The translations under genes and the position numbers were made by a program. A stretch of DNA of 64,000 nucleotides from Rhyacichthys aspro (Eukaryota; Chordata; Actinopteri; Gobiiformes; Rhyacichthyidae), in assembly GCA_036850595.1 (NCBI GenBank), contig CM072161.1, forward strand, positions 15,953,812-16,017,811, read 5' to 3'. Shown in pieces: positions 1 through 14,299 of this stretch. The notes beneath the pieces are model-generated. The model was not told the origin of the DNA and searched no databases. It worked only from the letters and a program-made list of their open reading frames with translations. Position 1 is the stretch's first letter. Every line of letters starts with the position of its first letter.

Positions 1-2313
1 AGGCAGCCCAAAGTGTACAGGCGATATATAACTTAAAACTTTCTCCATAGGGAAAACACGTCTTATATTCATATATAATATCAATGTAGCATGAGGTCCA
101 AGATTCTGCCCACGTTATACAGTTTTGTACATGGTCCCAAAAAGAAACATACAAACAAAAACCTAAACGAATAGAAACTAAACGGCAATCTACATGCAAA
201 ACATAATCAAAAGAAACAAGCATTTCAAATCTTTAGATACATACACTCATATGCCAAAACGTGCATACGATAACAGATTTACAAAACTTTCATACGTACA
301 TACAATTATTACAAAACCCAAATTGAATATTAGATCGTATTATGTTATCAAGAAAAGAGCTTTTTTTTTTCTTTTTTTTTTACATTTTTTCTTTCTTATT
401 CCACTCCACGTCTCAGTCAAACTCACAAAAAACAACAACTTAAAAACATCAACAGACAGTTTTGACAGTAATCTCCGTCTCTTACATTTGCTCATTGTGT
501 ACGTGTATCGCCAGAGTTGTCACAGTGTTGAGGAAAACTGAGTATAGTATAGGCACACACGATAGGCTCATACCATAAATCACCTCTGTATAAAAAAATA
601 GTCTGATGCTACGCTCTCACACACATCCACACTCGTCATGCACGGGGCAAACTAACCGAAAACAGCCATGCTACGGGTACAGTAGGATTAATATAGTACA
701 GAATATAAAGCATATTAAATACAGTCACATATACGTAGATAACATACAGGAGGCGGCAGAGGAGGCGAGGAGCTGAGTAACATTGATAACACACAGAGAA
801 AGTGATGGGACTTTAGACTCACACTGAAGCCATGAACTGCTGTAAACCTGACAAACACAGAGACAGACGCACATAGAATAAATGGTATCACAACACATTT
901 TCCATTTCGTGACAATAGATTTTTCTTTATGGTCTGAGGTCAAAATAACTGGCTGTGTTACTGGCTCAACATATAAAGACTTAAACTCTGTTACATTCCC
1001 TGTAATTAAATGTTTGTGCTTTGTTTATTTCCGGTAGCTGTAACGTTTGACCACTATTTGGCAACGTGTCCCATTGCATTTGTGATTAAAGTTTGTTTCG
1101 GATAATTAACAATGTCTCAAAGAACATTTCCCATTGGACAAAGCACTAGTTGAGGTTTTGAAACTGACTGGATTGTGTTGTGTCCAGATTTCTGTGTGCA
1201 AGTAACAGAGGTGTGAGTTCACGATGAGGCAGCAGGGGGCGCCCTTGCACCAAAATGAAGTGGAGGAGACGTCTATTGCTCTGCTTGAGTGTGTTCAGGT
1301 AACTTGAGGCCGACAAAGACAAAAGGAAACCTGTCACTGAATGTTTAAAGAGCAGTTTTAGTGGAAACTCAAGAACATGCGCACAACTTTGGACTTTGAG
1401 GAGTTAATTTTACTGGTTCCTAAACGCTGCTCTTGGTCAGCTTAAGGATATAATATCATAAGCTTAAATAGCAAGTCAGTCAGATGGCCAAGAGGCAAAG
1501 TCCATGTTTTCTCAGGGGTGACTTCCCTATTAGGTAACAACATAGTACACGGTATGTTATAATAAGCAGAAAATAGTTCATCTGCTGCCTAAATGAAGGG
1601 TTTATGGCTTTAAATGTGTGAGAACGTTCCCAATTGAGACTTGTCATGATAAATATGCAAACATAGATTCATGGTGTAGTGAATGAATGAATGCAATGAA
1701 TTACACTACATTTATTCATACAGTTCATCTCATTTGTTAGAGGTCAGTTTTCCCATACAGATGTTTCAAACCTGTATTTTCTTACAAATGTTTACTTAAA
1801 TCAAATCCTGAGTGGCGTTATTTTGATCCCACTGACCCCAGATAAACTGCTCTTCGAAGCATCAGTGACATTATTTCAATACACAAAAGTAACTTCATGA
1901 TTATATGAACACAGAACTGGTAAATCTTTTATCACCATGGCAACAGCCTGATCAGAGACACGTGTCTCTTGCGTTCATGCATTTCGCTCAGTGAGTGAAT
2001 GAAGAGTTAAGGTACATCCTTAATGCCTGAGTGAGAAGGGAGCTTATGTTAGTGCTTCTGGTCATTGAGGAAAAGGGATAGAAAAGTCAGAAATAAACAA
2101 AGGTAAAGTAATTTCTTCAGGACAAACGTTATAATTTTAGAAACAAGAGCCTTACTGCCATTGTTCAGAAACATGAGGGTGGCGTAAATATCTCTGGAGA
2201 TATTTTTAAGAGGCTGTCCAAAAATGTGTCTGATTGAAGTCTGTCACCTAACGGTCTCTGCGGAGTGTGAAAACCCTTGAGTATGTTTCCTTCCGGCCTC
2301 GGTACTTGTTCAT
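1..2313 (-). other. mnt 3' UTR and downstream sequence
   Basis: AT-rich sequence follows the mnt stop codon on the minus strand and reaches the window edge. It contains no credible coding exon. Minus-strand AATAAA signals occur, for example at 1024-1029, so the mnt transcript may end around 1 kb, but the poly(A) site cannot be decided. A GAATGAATGAATG tetranucleotide run lies at about 1680-1695 and a T-rich run at about 360-400. A CTCF-like motif at 1230-1243 is listed separately. Confidence 0.5.
1230..1243 (+). promoter_or_regulatory. CTCF-like motif
   Basis: The bases CAGCAGGGGGCGCC match the core of the vertebrate CTCF consensus (C-AGCAGGGGGCGC). The site is in the mnt 3' flank. Occupancy cannot be judged from sequence. 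Confidence 0.45.
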
Positions 2314-5300
2314 TTAGGCCAGTTTGAGAGTGCTGACAGGAAAGGTTGGTACTGTAACCATGGTGACGGGGTTCAGGACAGCAGCTTGTCCGACTAGTTG
2401 GGGGTGCGGGGCCAAAACAGCTGTGGGTTTCCCTAAAGAGGGGCTGCCTTGGGTGACCACGGTCGCACTGTTTATCTGGGCGCCGCTAGCGTTAGCCTGT
2501 GGGTTAGCCTGGACGTGCGGCAGCGTGTGGTGCGTGAACGTGTGGGTGATGTGGCCCACCATGGTGGGCTGGGACACGGACACACCCTGGGGGTACAGAG
2601 TCGGGAGGTGGGACTGAAGCGAGGCCCCCAGGTGAGCCACAGGGTGAACAGTGATGTGTCCGATGGGCTGGGCTGTGATTGGTTGGTGAGTGGCGGTAGC
2701 AGGAGCGGCTGCGATTGGCTGAGGGGCGGTGGGGGTGGGAGCTGGCGACGGGGCAATGTGTGTTAGATGTTTGTGATTGGCCGGCAGAGCGTGATTGACA
2801 GCCTGGATGACCGACGCGTGAGAGACGGCAGCGTGAGCTATGACTGTGGGTTGGACCTGCACGGGGGTCTGGATGGGGTGAGCGGCGGTGACCACAGGAG
2901 TAGCTGGGACAGGGGCGGGGGCGATGGGCTGAGGGGCAGGTGGAGAAGAGACAGAGGGTGCAGTCAGGACCCCGGACAGAGGCAGGGCGGCGTGCTGAAT
3001 GGACAGATGAGAGGTGAGCAGCGGCTGGGCCTGAAGGAGCTGAGGTGGTGCTGGTTTGGGGACAGACGTGGATGTGGGAGGGGCTGGGATGTCTTCGTCT
3101 ATGTCCTGCTCAAAGTTCTCTTCTCCTTCTGAAAAACAGAGAACAAACAGGTTGTCAGTGCTACATTAAAGTGTGGTTGTGCCATTCATCATTAATGATG
3201 AGCTCAAAAATAAATCAGAGAAGAGTTATGTCCTGACTAGTACCAGTACTTGTTTATTCAGGAGTATTAGAGCCTCTCTTTTGACCTCCACAGATACGGC
3301 CAAAAAATACTCCCTTTTCTTCAAATCAACATGGCTCTGAAATCTGTGTACAGTTTATAAATTTCTGGGCCTTAAATGGGAGAGTACTAAATTTTAAGTA
3401 CTTGTACACAAAATATTCTTAACCTAAATATGAGAACAACAGGTCACAATCAAAGTAAAAGGTGTTCTTTTGTTGTTTTTCAATAACACATCTAAAAATC
3501 TTTCATTTTATGCCAAATGATGTTCTTTTTTTCAGATAAACTGTACAGTTTACTGTGAGCAGTCTAAAGCACACCTGTTTTATAATCTTGATATGTCTCT
3601 GGTGCCAGGTGGATGGTTCTTTTGGCATAAAGACAGCTCATTTATACAGACATGAACAAAACTGTCAATCAAGGTTGAGAGTAATCTGCCTTTTATTTGC
3701 ACTTGCCTGCAGAAAATGTTTTACTACAACCAATAGGAAGAGAAGTGCTGTGTATTTCAGTTTGACAGGTTTGAGCTGTCATAATGTATGAAGTGTCCCA
3801 GGACGTGACAGAGGTGTGATATGTTGTATGTGGTTTTTGTTTTGTGGTCTTTGTTGTTTATACCTGATGCAGTGGATGTTGAGGCCTGGTCGTCCTCAGG
3901 CTGGATGGTTTGTCGAAGGACTCTGTCGATCTCCACGACGTCCATACACTGGCTGAGCTCATTCTTCAGCTCGGCCAGACGCTGCTGCGTGGCGATCTTT
4001 TCTCTGGCCAGGCGCTCCATCTCATGCTCGTACTCCTTCTCTTTGCGTTTTAACGTCTTTCAAAGGGGACAGAAAGAGGAAAAAAAGAAAATGACAGCAG
4101 GTGATTAGGCTTCATAACAAAATGAAACACATTAAATGACCAAGATATAAATATTTTATAGGTATTGAGTTTTTGCATTTCAATTTGTCTTCTCTATCCA
4201 GACAACTTCACTCTTTGTATTCAAACCTGGTATTTACATGTGTCCTCCTGAGTTTTCATGAGATCATTTCTCACTTTCCCGCTTCATTTCTGAACTTAAT
4301 TCAATAGAGAAGGAGAGGGAGAAGAAGACAGGCAAATGATCTCTTTAAAATTATCCTTTTCATTTCAAAAACTATTAAGACTTTATTAATACTCTTCCAT
4401 CATGTGTTTGAGTGACACTGAATACCTGACACAGTCCAATTTATCACAAAACATATAATGGTTATTTCTGTTTTCTGCATAACACTAAACTGCTTTAAAC
4501 ATTTGACTAATCTTAATCTACTTACTTCTGTACCTGACCTACTTAAACATAAATCTGTAGGATCAATACAACACATTAATTATAAAATACTTGACTAATG
4601 TAATGACCTATGTATTTAATTATTGTAATGAGTCTCAAAGAGTTATTGTTATTGCAAAAGCAGTTTCTCTCACTTTCACTTCATTCAAAGCACATAACAC
4701 CACGTGGGATCATGCTTTGGGTATTTTGTGGTTATTTGAAATTCACATTCATTATCTCTTGACTAGAAAAAGGAAACAACATCATATTGACAGTGTGCAG
4801 CCTTAGCCGAGCCTTTGCACACATGATAAACAGACAGTTCTCCACTTCCCCATTTTCCGGAGCAACTTTAATTCATGCAAATGTAAGCAGGTTTAAATGG
4901 TTGTGTCAGCCAGCCTCGCTCCTCCCTTTTCCTGGACACAGTGCTTGTTTTTTGAAAAAACAGGGTCAGACTCGGGCTAAATATTCACACAATCGCAGCT
5001 TTTCACTGCTGATGTCAGTGGATTACTAAACCTCACAATCACCTCTGAATCAACATGTTATTTCACAGCACCACACTGCCACGCTCCGACCGACTACCCA
5101 GCTACATTTACAAATAAAACCTAGACAAAAGCCAACTGAGGTTAACTGAAGAGAGGAAGCTGAACTGAGTCATTTACAAAAGGCCAGCGGAACAGATTTC
5201 CCAGCACCAAGTCTGTGTGACCCAGTTTTAGGGCGGGTCAGCTGACGCATGAACACCAAACACGACGGGCTAAGGATATTAACACAGATTACTAGGGAGG

Positions 5301-8300
5301 TATAAGGGAGAGGAGGGGGGAGGCACAATGGTAGTAAGTAAAGGCGATCAGAGGATGGAGGTGGGAGGAGGGGTTAACAGGTCAAAAATGACTCCAGCAG
5401 CAGTCGGGCACCTGTATGTTTTTGTTGTGTCGCATTGAAAATACATCAATCTGTGAGAAGATGTGATTCATTTAATACAAAACAATAAATAGTTTTTTAA
5501 TTCAAGTGACATATGTAAAAAACCCAAAATAAAATGAAGGAAACAGGACGGAGCGCTGAATATGAGCATATGGGCCACATGATCCTACTACAGGACACTC
5601 ACTTCACTGAGCAAAGCTGTTTACTTTCAGCGCGGCACGTGACGGCCCTCACACGCGAGTCCATTCTCCTCACTGCGCCGTCCAAATTCACAGCCCTCCC
5701 TGCACCAGACCTGCTCCACTCTGCCTCAAAACAGATCAATTTCTCACATCCAACGACACCTGCTTCTACACAGGCTGCAGCCTTTTGCCATCATGAAAGC
5801 TCTTGGATGGATTTAATCGTAATAGAACATTTTGTTTGTCGCTGTGTCCTCATTCACTCTGTTATTCAGGTTTTGCAAGTTGACGAACCTTTCACTGTAA
5901 GATTCCCAGCGGCATCTGTTTGATACTGCATTTGACCACAATGTGGGGCTGAGCAGTTATTATAGGGGCACTCACCGCATTAAAAATAAAACCTCAAAGC
6001 TACAAAGTTAAAATAGTTATAATAAGGTTGGGAGCACTTTTATTTATTTATGCTGGCTTTAGTTAAGACAAAGCAATGTTTCCCTGAAGTTGGTCTATGT
6101 ATGTTTACAGTATGTTAAGGTGAATAAAAATTGAGTTGAATATGAAACGACAAATCACTAAAACACTGTACTTCAAACTAAAGGGGCCTGGGCTGGGTAT
6201 CGAACTCTTGTATGTATTGTGTATGAAGCAAACGCTAAGTCACTCTTCACAGAATCTCAATTTAATTCAAGGAACAAACACATTGAGCCGGTGCTTTAAA
6301 AGCTCCGTCTGACGTATGTAAACGTGTGACCATCATTTCCACCTACTCTATGAGCCCACACTTCACACATCACCACGGAAACAGCTGCCACCCATACCCG
6401 TTTCCTTGGTAACCCCATCCACGAGGATTTGGCCACTTCATCAGCGGATCCAAGTACAGCATAAGGAGCTACCTAATAGGCTGAAACTGTGAAGTAATTA
6501 CATATAAGGAGTGATCTGATTGGGCGTTTGCCAGTCGCTTGCTTCAGGTCCAGCTCCCTCCTCCTCTTCACTTCCATCCCACGCTTCTTGTCCTCTCTCC
6601 CGCCTCGCCTCCAATAAATCTATACCTCCTTTATGCCTCCTCGGTCCACACTTCTGTCCAATCAGAAAGAACATTAAGGCCGTCTTATCGCAGCTTTTGA
6701 TCAGAATAATCCCTTCTCCGCCGACACCATCTTGACATCTTGGTACAATGTAAAAAGATAGCCTCTGCTTAAATTACTAACAGGTGTCTGACGAGTGTAT
6801 GTTGTGTTGACTACGTTACGCTTCAATTATTTTAAAAACCACAAACATACAAACATCTTTCTTTGAGTTACAGAGGAACAAACTGTCTTCAGTGAACTGC
6901 CTAGCCACCTGCCGCCTGTTTCTATGGTTACCAAGTGTTCCTAAGGACACATGACGAGACGAGGGCAAATGGAAAGGAGGAAAAAATGCAGACAAACTTT
7001 TTAATAATATTGAGTCAGGAATATAGTCATCTTTTCAGAAGGAAAAAGCAGTGGGTTGTATGATAATGATATACATGGACTATTTGGAGGAAAAGGTAAA
7101 AGTAGTTCCAAAAATGGATCCGTTTTGAAGTGAATCATCAAATTGCTGGTATTGTTGAAGTTGAGGTGTGTGTTTTTCTGGTCTTTTTTGGCAACATCTT
7201 GTGACGCAAATACTGAAAAGCTACAGTGGCCCTGCAGGGTCATGCTGTTGTCTAGAGGAAATGTGTCCAACGGTGTTTTCACTTTAGTTTGAAAAGGCAC
7301 TAAACAGGAAGTGATGAAACTCATTTTCTTTGTCTAGTGAACAAACTGAGCGCTGCTTAAGAAGTGCATTCACATTCTTGCATGAAGGTTAAAGGCAATC
7401 AGTAAATTTCTTTTCTTTAAATTCTACAGAGCTCTGTCTATTAAAATTGACAAATGCAAAGACTCTTAATTCTACAAACACAATTTTTACCAACATCTTG
7501 CACAGTGCACTTTTAAGGACTCCAAACTGACATTTTTTCACAGCCGTTTTTGTGACCAACATTTTAAAATCTTAAAATCTATCATCCATGCACACTGCTT
7601 CACTTTTCCCTGCGTTATTGCCATGGCAGCACAGCGGCTGCAGCTCCGACTCAGGGGACTACGCTGTGTAGGAACACCACGTACCGCTTCCCTCTCCCTC
7701 CCTCCTCGGTGTCAAGGTGCAGCGCGGAGCACGGTGACGGCATCGGGCCCGCGCTCGCCATGTGCTCACTTCTCACATGGCGCCGGGAGAGGGAGGGAGA
7801 TTCACAGGTTTACACGAGCAGCAGGTGAAATAAGGGGATAGAGTCACTGCTGGTCCAAGACAACACCAACCAATTCAATTACATGTGTTTATGAAGAGTA
7901 TTCAAGGGAAAATATGCAATAAAGTGACGCATAGTGGCAATAGTAACTAGCTGAATGAGTTTTTGTTGCATTTTCCAGACCACAATAAAGAGCAAGCACA
8001 ACATGGATTGCCTTATAAGCAGCTTGTCTCAGTCCCAAATCACAACCATTAAATCTGGTTCAAAAACGTCTCAAAATCCCTCTGTCGTGTGTTCCCTTGA
8101 GAGTGACCCAAGAACTTGCAGTGAGGCTTGTTTTGTATTAATTCTCCCGTCCCACAGCCTATTTTTGCTCATCTACAGCAGTTCACTCCACATCCGCATT
8201 TTTACACAGAAACACAGCATCTCACTCCAGGCTGCGTTTCGTTTCTGCCACGGTGCAAAAAAAAATGGACCCACAGCTACTTTTTACCTTTGTGGACCAA

Positions 8301-11300
8301 CAACTCCCCTCTTCAAGCTGTGAATTACACACTTAGCATCTTCAGTTGCTTACTTATATTCTGAAATGGTTGAATTTTACTGTAAAAATAATAACCTGCA
8401 AAACTATAACTTCTAGAAATACTGGGTTTGTTCATCATACATTTCCCCATTTTATCTACAAATAGTCACAAGAAGAGCCAAACAAGATAAAACTGTAACA
8501 AGAAAGCGTCGCATATCAATTACACTGGGCATTTTACACAAACAAAACCATTTCTGAGAAATCAGAGAACAGAAAACACTATTTATGATGGGTTCAAACA
8601 GATATTCACAGAGGAATAGAGAACTAAAACACTCTATGTTGAATATTGCGTAGTAAAGTGAAGTCCTACCTGTATGTAACGTAAAGCACTGCGGAGAACG
8701 CTAAGATTGGAGGTTTTCTTCTCGTCAACGTTTGGCACATTCTTCTTGAGCGTCTCGAAACACTCCTTGAGATGTGCTCGCCTTAAAAAGACAGGAGGAG
8801 GACATTTTGGGTTAAGATGTGAATAAACAACAGTTTGATTATTCATTCAGACGCCCAAACATAAGTTATTCATAAGTGTTATTCACTGTATCAAAGCAGC
8901 ATCAATGTGAGCATGGATATCAATGTATACATTAAATAAAGATGAAACACAACGATCCAGGTCATTTACTCTAAAAGTAGGCATCTATAGTACTGCTATG
9001 ACTTTAAGACACAATACAAAAACAGCAGACGGGCTTCAAAGAATATGATGGTTTTGTGTAATAGTCTTATATTCACAATAAATCCATTTAAAAGTACATT
9101 CATGTCAAATTAAAGTGAAGTCGTTTGGATCTCATGCTAACTTTTGCATCATAAAATCTTTGTAACGTTTCTGTTTTTAAGAGTCGAATACAAACCTGTT
9201 TTTCTCTAGCTTGTTATGTACCTCTCTGGTCCCCGCTCTAGAAAGACAGAGAATAAATGAATGAATATTAACATTTAAGCCCATTTTTATTAAGTCCCAC
9301 AGACAGGACACAGACTGACCCTCCTGGTCTCCTCTTCCCTTGGACCAACCTCATATCTTCCATGGTCACACCGTTGGGCCGCTGCTGGGATGTGGGCGGA
9401 GTTTGATGGGGCACCAGAGCGTGTTGTGAACCGGGGCCGTTGATCGAGGCTGGATACGGGATCTGAACCTGAGGCTGGGGTTGGCTGGGCTTCCCACAAG
9501 CAATCGGAGTGGGCTCCACCTTCACCTGGGCCGCACACAGTAGGTGTCGTGAGGCGGGGGGCTGCTGTGGAGGAGAGGAGGCCTTTTTGACCATAGTGGA
9601 GCTGTTGAGAGGCGTAGCGGCTGCAGCGATGGGCGTGGGCAGCGGGAGGGGAGGGACCGAAGGCGTAGCTGTGACGACTGGGACCATGGGGATGACAGCG
9701 ATAGGGACTTGTGGAGGCCCCAAAGATGCAGGCGCTGTGACGGGAGAGTGGTGCTGTCGTTTACTGTCATCGCTCCAAGTGATGTGGCTGGCTCTGATTG
9801 GCTGAGAAGATGAGGTCACGAGGTCAATACGCATCAAGTCTGCCTCCTTTTTGATTAGCTCCTTGTCCTTACACTCCTCCTCTGCTAAAGAACAGAAAAG
9901 AGACATAGTAAGGACTGGGGTTGATGTAAGATCTTATAACTCAGGTCAGCTTTGAAATTTATGCAGGTAATAAGTGGTGATTATGCGGGACCCACAGAGA
10001 GCCATGATCCAATCACAAGAGCCCCAATCACTCTAGTCACACTTTAACAACCTAATGAGTGTGACTGGCTAAAACAATGCTTTGTTTAAAAAAAACAGGA
10101 TAATATCACTGTCAGAGCCACTGAAATAGTAAATGATGCTCTTCTTTTGTGTGAGTTTCACAGAAAATGAGCCATTACATATCAAAGATACACAGTAAAA
10201 TACTTTGTTAAACTATAAAAATCCTACTTATTGTGTCAAATACCTGCTGTAGACTTTCATCCCTGTCTTGTTTTGTGGGTGATTCTCACTGATGAACTTC
10301 AGTGCTGATCAGATGTTATGGAAGCAGTGCACTGATATATATTTATATTCATGAACACTTCAGTGTGAGTGAGTGAAGCTGGTACAAGGAGTACTTTAGC
10401 TGAAAACACTAGAGTGGGTAGTGAATGCAAGCCAGACACATTACAGCTCTTGCAGAAAAGACCTGAATGGCTTATGACACCTCTACGTGCATAATGACAA
10501 GTGATCGCATTTAGAGCAGACTGAGCATGTTTACACCTGACATTAAAGCTGGCTCTAGAGACACCTGTCTGAGGCTGAAACGCTTTAGACCAAGTTGCAC
10601 GAGTGAGCAGCAAATCCTCATTCAAACACAGATGTAGAAACAGAGACAAAAGAGGTTAAATGTCTTCATCTGTCTTGGACTGGAGTAAAAACTCTGCCTC
10701 ACGATTGGACTGTTGCAGCACCAAGTGTGCTTCCACCTCTGGGCTACGTCAGAGCCTTTGGACCAACAGGAGGGGTCTGTGGTTGAGAAGCCACTCAGGT
10801 GGGGTCAGCCGGACTGGGCACCATGACAACAGATGAACAACTGTATCGCAAAAGTGCAAAGAAAGGAAAAACTGTGTGTTCCCACGCTGTGCTCATGCTC
10901 CGAGCACACACACCAGCGACTGGTCCTGGAGCGGCAAATTTAAAGCAATGTGGAAAGTCCTCAGTTACCATGGAAACTGCAACATTAAAAGCAGAAGATC
11001 CCAGGGATTCCTCAAAGCTGCATATCGCCAACAAAGAGCCATGCAGTCCTCAGTGTTGTGAAGATCAGACATCAGACAGATACATGCCAACATGAGTTAG
11101 ATAACAATCCTGTGGTTTCTGCAGCGACAGCTCACTCCTCATGACTTCACTTTTCTCCACCTTCAGTCCACCTCCAACAGAGACGCACCCAATGATACAA
11201 CTCTTAAATTGTCTGAGGATTTAGAATAAATGCACTGTGCCTCAGGTAACATCACAAACTATCCAAATCTTACATATGAAAAAAAAAAAGGACATTCAAA

Positions 11301-13179
11301 TATGACAATACAAAACAAAGAATTGCTATTTCTAAGTTAAAATTACTTTTACGTTTATTTCAATAGGCCTATGCCTATAAAGTCATTACCTTACCATAAT
11401 AACAGACTCCACATGCTATTGAAAATTATAATTATAATTGGGGTATCTTTAATTTAAACAGCATTCTGTGACAATCACATTCAGACCAGTTCATTTGGAA
11501 ACATAATTAAAAAGAAAAAACAAACCATATGAAGAATGTCCTAAAAGTATTTTTACTGTCATTCAACAACATTACTGCAGACTGTTTCTCTGATAAATAC
11601 ATCAAATGTGTGTGTTCTTCCTGAGGATATGACTGTAACAAAGGGCCATTGAAAGAATGCACAATGTGGACCATTCACACACACCTTTACACCAAAGTTT
11701 AAGTGAGGTTTACACGGAGTCTGGCCTTACACAAGCGCATGAACGGTTACAGTGAGCAGCTGAGAGCCTCCTGACCCAGTAGTGGGTCCAATTGGGTTTC
11801 CGAGCTCATACGACGCGCACATAACCATGCTCCAGATTGCCAACGGCACGCAACGTAAATGATTACATAACTCCTGCATTGAGAGGCCGGGCTGTGGCTG
11901 GAGGGGGGTAGGCTGGCCTACTTACCCCCCCCTTTCTCTCCGTGTCTCACTGAGCCTGACCCGCCACTGTCAGTGCGCTCAGTGGGAAGGGCGGAGGAGA
12001 CCGCCGTGAGTCTGTGCGCGTGCGTGCGCGCGTGTGAGTGGGACGGAGGGGAGGGAGGAGGCCGTGTGCACGTGGTGCTGTGGGCGGATCTTAGCACGCG
12101 GTATGCAGGGGGGAGGGGTAACGTGTCTGACACGTCATCAAAGGGCACAATCACAAAAAGCAGCCCCCTCCTCTGTCTTTGGCAGATACCAATCATAATC
12201 ATCTTCAGCACTGCATTGGTGTGACTTAATTATAAGACAGACGGAGAGAGCCCGTGCGCGCACCCACACTACGAGCGGGTCGAGGCGTGTGCGCGAGGTC
12301 CCGCCCCAGTGTGTGTCATAAGATCTTTCTGAGCAATGTCAGGGCATTATGTAAAGAGCAGCCTCCGCTCGCCACCGCCCTGCCGCGACTCGACGCGCAA
12401 AACTGGGCCAAACCCAAACTGAAGCGGTTCCAACAAAACTGAAGCGCACCAATAAAACTGTGTAATCATTACGCAATGAATCCATTCTCTGATAAACGAA
12501 ACAATTTCACATTAGTAACAACAGTTCAGAGGAAAGGCTCAAAAAGAGGCTTTCTTTCCACAGAAACAGACTTCTTACATAAGGCTGATATTAAATAGGA
12601 AGTCTCCTCTGTTACTGAGCATTGACTTGTGCAGAGCAGCTCCGAAACCTATATTCATTTGGTTTCTCATAATTAAAGACCATGAATCTGACTCGGTTTC
12701 TACTTGTATCTATCTGCATTCATTCTGTGTCACACTGTCCCTGCACTACTTTACGCCCCTGGGACCAACGCTGCTGCACAACAAAGATAGTGCACATAAA
12801 AGGAGCAGAGCGCTGACAGGAACTCCTCTGCCACACAAACACACACGAACACGCGCACGGTGAGTCACTGGAGTGTTGCAATTGTCTCTCACACACAACT
12901 GGAGCGCGCAAAGTCCTGCTTCCAAACAACCGCGTCTATTTCTGCCTCAAAACCAGACTGTTCCCCGCGCTACCCGCTGCACTAAAGCGCCGTAAGTTGT
13001 TCAGACGTGCGCCGCTCGTCAGTCCAGCCCGTCCCGCCGAGGACAGCGCCACAGACAGTTTTTAGGGATCGTGTGAAAAAGGGGGGCAGCTGCAGGCTTC
13101 ACTCACCACGTGTGGTCTGTTGTTGCTGGGCTTGCCATTCCAGGAACCTGGCCGCCTCCAAAAGTGTGTCGATGCTCAT
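2314..13179 (-). CDS. mnt: MAX-network transcriptional repressor MNT
   Basis: Six coding exons read on the minus strand: 13179-13107, 9884-9320, 9237-9196, 8781-8670, 4056-3864, 3128-2314; the joined frame is 599 codons plus TAA (human MNT is of similar length). MNT is a nuclear bHLH-zipper protein that dimerises with MAX, binds CACGTG E-boxes and recruits SIN3 to oppose MYC. Exon 1 encodes the SIN3-interaction domain (starts MSIDTLLEAARFLEWQAQ). Exon 2 is a proline-rich linker. Exons 3-5 encode the bHLH-zipper: the basic region HNKLEKNRR at about residues 220-228 has the His-Glu-Arg E-box-reading triad (H220, E224, R228), followed by a helix-loop-helix and a zipper rich in E/K/L. Exon 6 is a Pro/Ala/His/Thr-rich tail ending in FPVSTLKLA, the same terminus as in mammals. 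The start is fixed by the SID. Intron 4 is about 4.6 kb. Family assignment is very secure; the teleost a/b paralog is not determined. Confidence 0.97.
4057..8669 (-). other. mnt intron 4, no gene seen
   Basis: This is the largest mnt intron, between the bHLH exon and the zipper exon. I found no exon-like or RNA-gene signal on either strand. A short GC-rich patch at about 7620-7800 stands out from the AT-rich background and could be a regulatory element, but I see no defined motif set. Open frames within it lack splice context or family similarity. Confidence 0.6.
9885..13106 (-). other. mnt intron 1, CpG-rich near its 5' end
   Basis: The intron between the SID exon and the proline-rich exon is about 3.2 kb. 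Its first third (about 11.9-13.1 kb) is GC- and CpG-rich and belongs to the mnt CpG island; the rest is AT-rich. No coding exon is supported. Confidence 0.6.
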
Positions 13180-13570
13180 TGCGCGTAAACGCTGACGGCG
13201 GCGACCCGGTGCCCTGGACAGAGGCAGGAAAAAGAGAGCGAGGCTGGATGGTGTCTGCGAGGAAGCGCCGTTTAGTCCCGCGCACCTGAGTGTCTCGTGC
13301 CTCTAGGAAAAACACGAGTGGTTTAGAAGTGGACTGAGCGGAAAGTAGATCCTTGCATACGTAAAAATAGGATTGCAACAAGATGGCGATGCGAGCACGG
13401 GAATACACACAACAAGGCGAGTCGCGTTCTCCTAAGACCCGCCCCTGAGCTGCTGCTCCGCCCCGTTACTACGGTCTGCCCCAAAATACGGCTGTTACCC
13501 CATTGTTCCTGCTCTACGTCTGCGCCAGGAGCGGATCACAGAGAAGAAGGGGCCTAAACCTCATCATAGC
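13180..13570 (-). promoter_or_regulatory. mnt promoter / 5' UTR, CpG-rich
   Basis: CpG-dense sequence lies immediately upstream of the mnt start codon at 13179, with GC-box-like stretches near 13440-13470. A YY1-type motif, AAGATGGCG at 13380-13388, is typical of positions just downstream of a TSS. A second CpG-rich patch with CCAAT-type sequences extends to about 14.2 kb. The TSS itself is inferred, not seen. Confidence 0.55.
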
Positions 13571-14299
13571 TTTTATCTGTCGCTCATATTATAATTAACA
13601 AGAGTGTTTGCTTTACTTATTTAGTCTGCACTTATTTAGTCGTAACTAATATAACTAATAATATATTTTAAATAGAAAGATGCTCATTGGTTTCTGGCTT
13701 TGAGTTCATACTCCTTGAATAGGCTCTCTGCATTTTCTTTATAGTTATGTTGTTGTTTTAGTAAAAACATTAATGACAAACACAACTCCAGGTTAAACAC
13801 ATTTTAAACAAAACAACCTGTGTCCTGTTGGTGAGTCGTTAATGCACAGTTACATTGTATTTTCACACATTTTACCCAGTTCTTCCAGAAGTATCGCTCC
13901 TTCTCATGTAAAACACAGCAGCACTACATCTCTTTAAAATCAGGTCACAGAGTCAGAGACTGCGGCTGCTCCGGGGACAGTCCGGTCCATGTGAAGCTGA
14001 TCCGGGTTTTGGAGCAGACCGTGGGCCCGCAGCGCGTGAAGCCCGATGAGGCAGCGCCGAGCCAATCAGCGTCCAGAACAACAAGGCATGGTGCTGGTCC
14101 ACATGGGCACCCGCCCGACCCGAGCCAGCCTCATTTGCATGGCGAGAGCGTGACTGGCCACCCCGCTGTCTCGGGATCAGAGCTGTCAGTCAAACGCGGG
14201 GGCGGGCCTTGCTGCAGCGCGGTCATGTGGATTCTGTTATTCAGTTCAGGAGGTGTTTTTCTAAACCGTGTCATATTGATGATATGACCGATGCATATG

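Noticed and set aside
194..541. 115-residue plus-strand frame near the window start
   Set aside because: Low-complexity, Lys/Phe-rich and AT-driven, with no similarity to a known family; lies in the mnt 3' flank.
2324..3132. Plus-strand open frames across mnt exon 6
   Set aside because: They are complements of the GC-rich Pro/Ala/His coding exon of mnt on the minus strand.
5534..5923. 129-residue plus-strand frame in mnt intron 4
   Set aside because: No recognisable domain or flanking splice sites in phase; intronic chance frame.
9290..9805. Open frames in other phases and on the plus strand over mnt exon 2
   Set aside because: They are shadows of the proline-rich mnt exon; only the frame linking the SID to the bHLH has proper splice phases.
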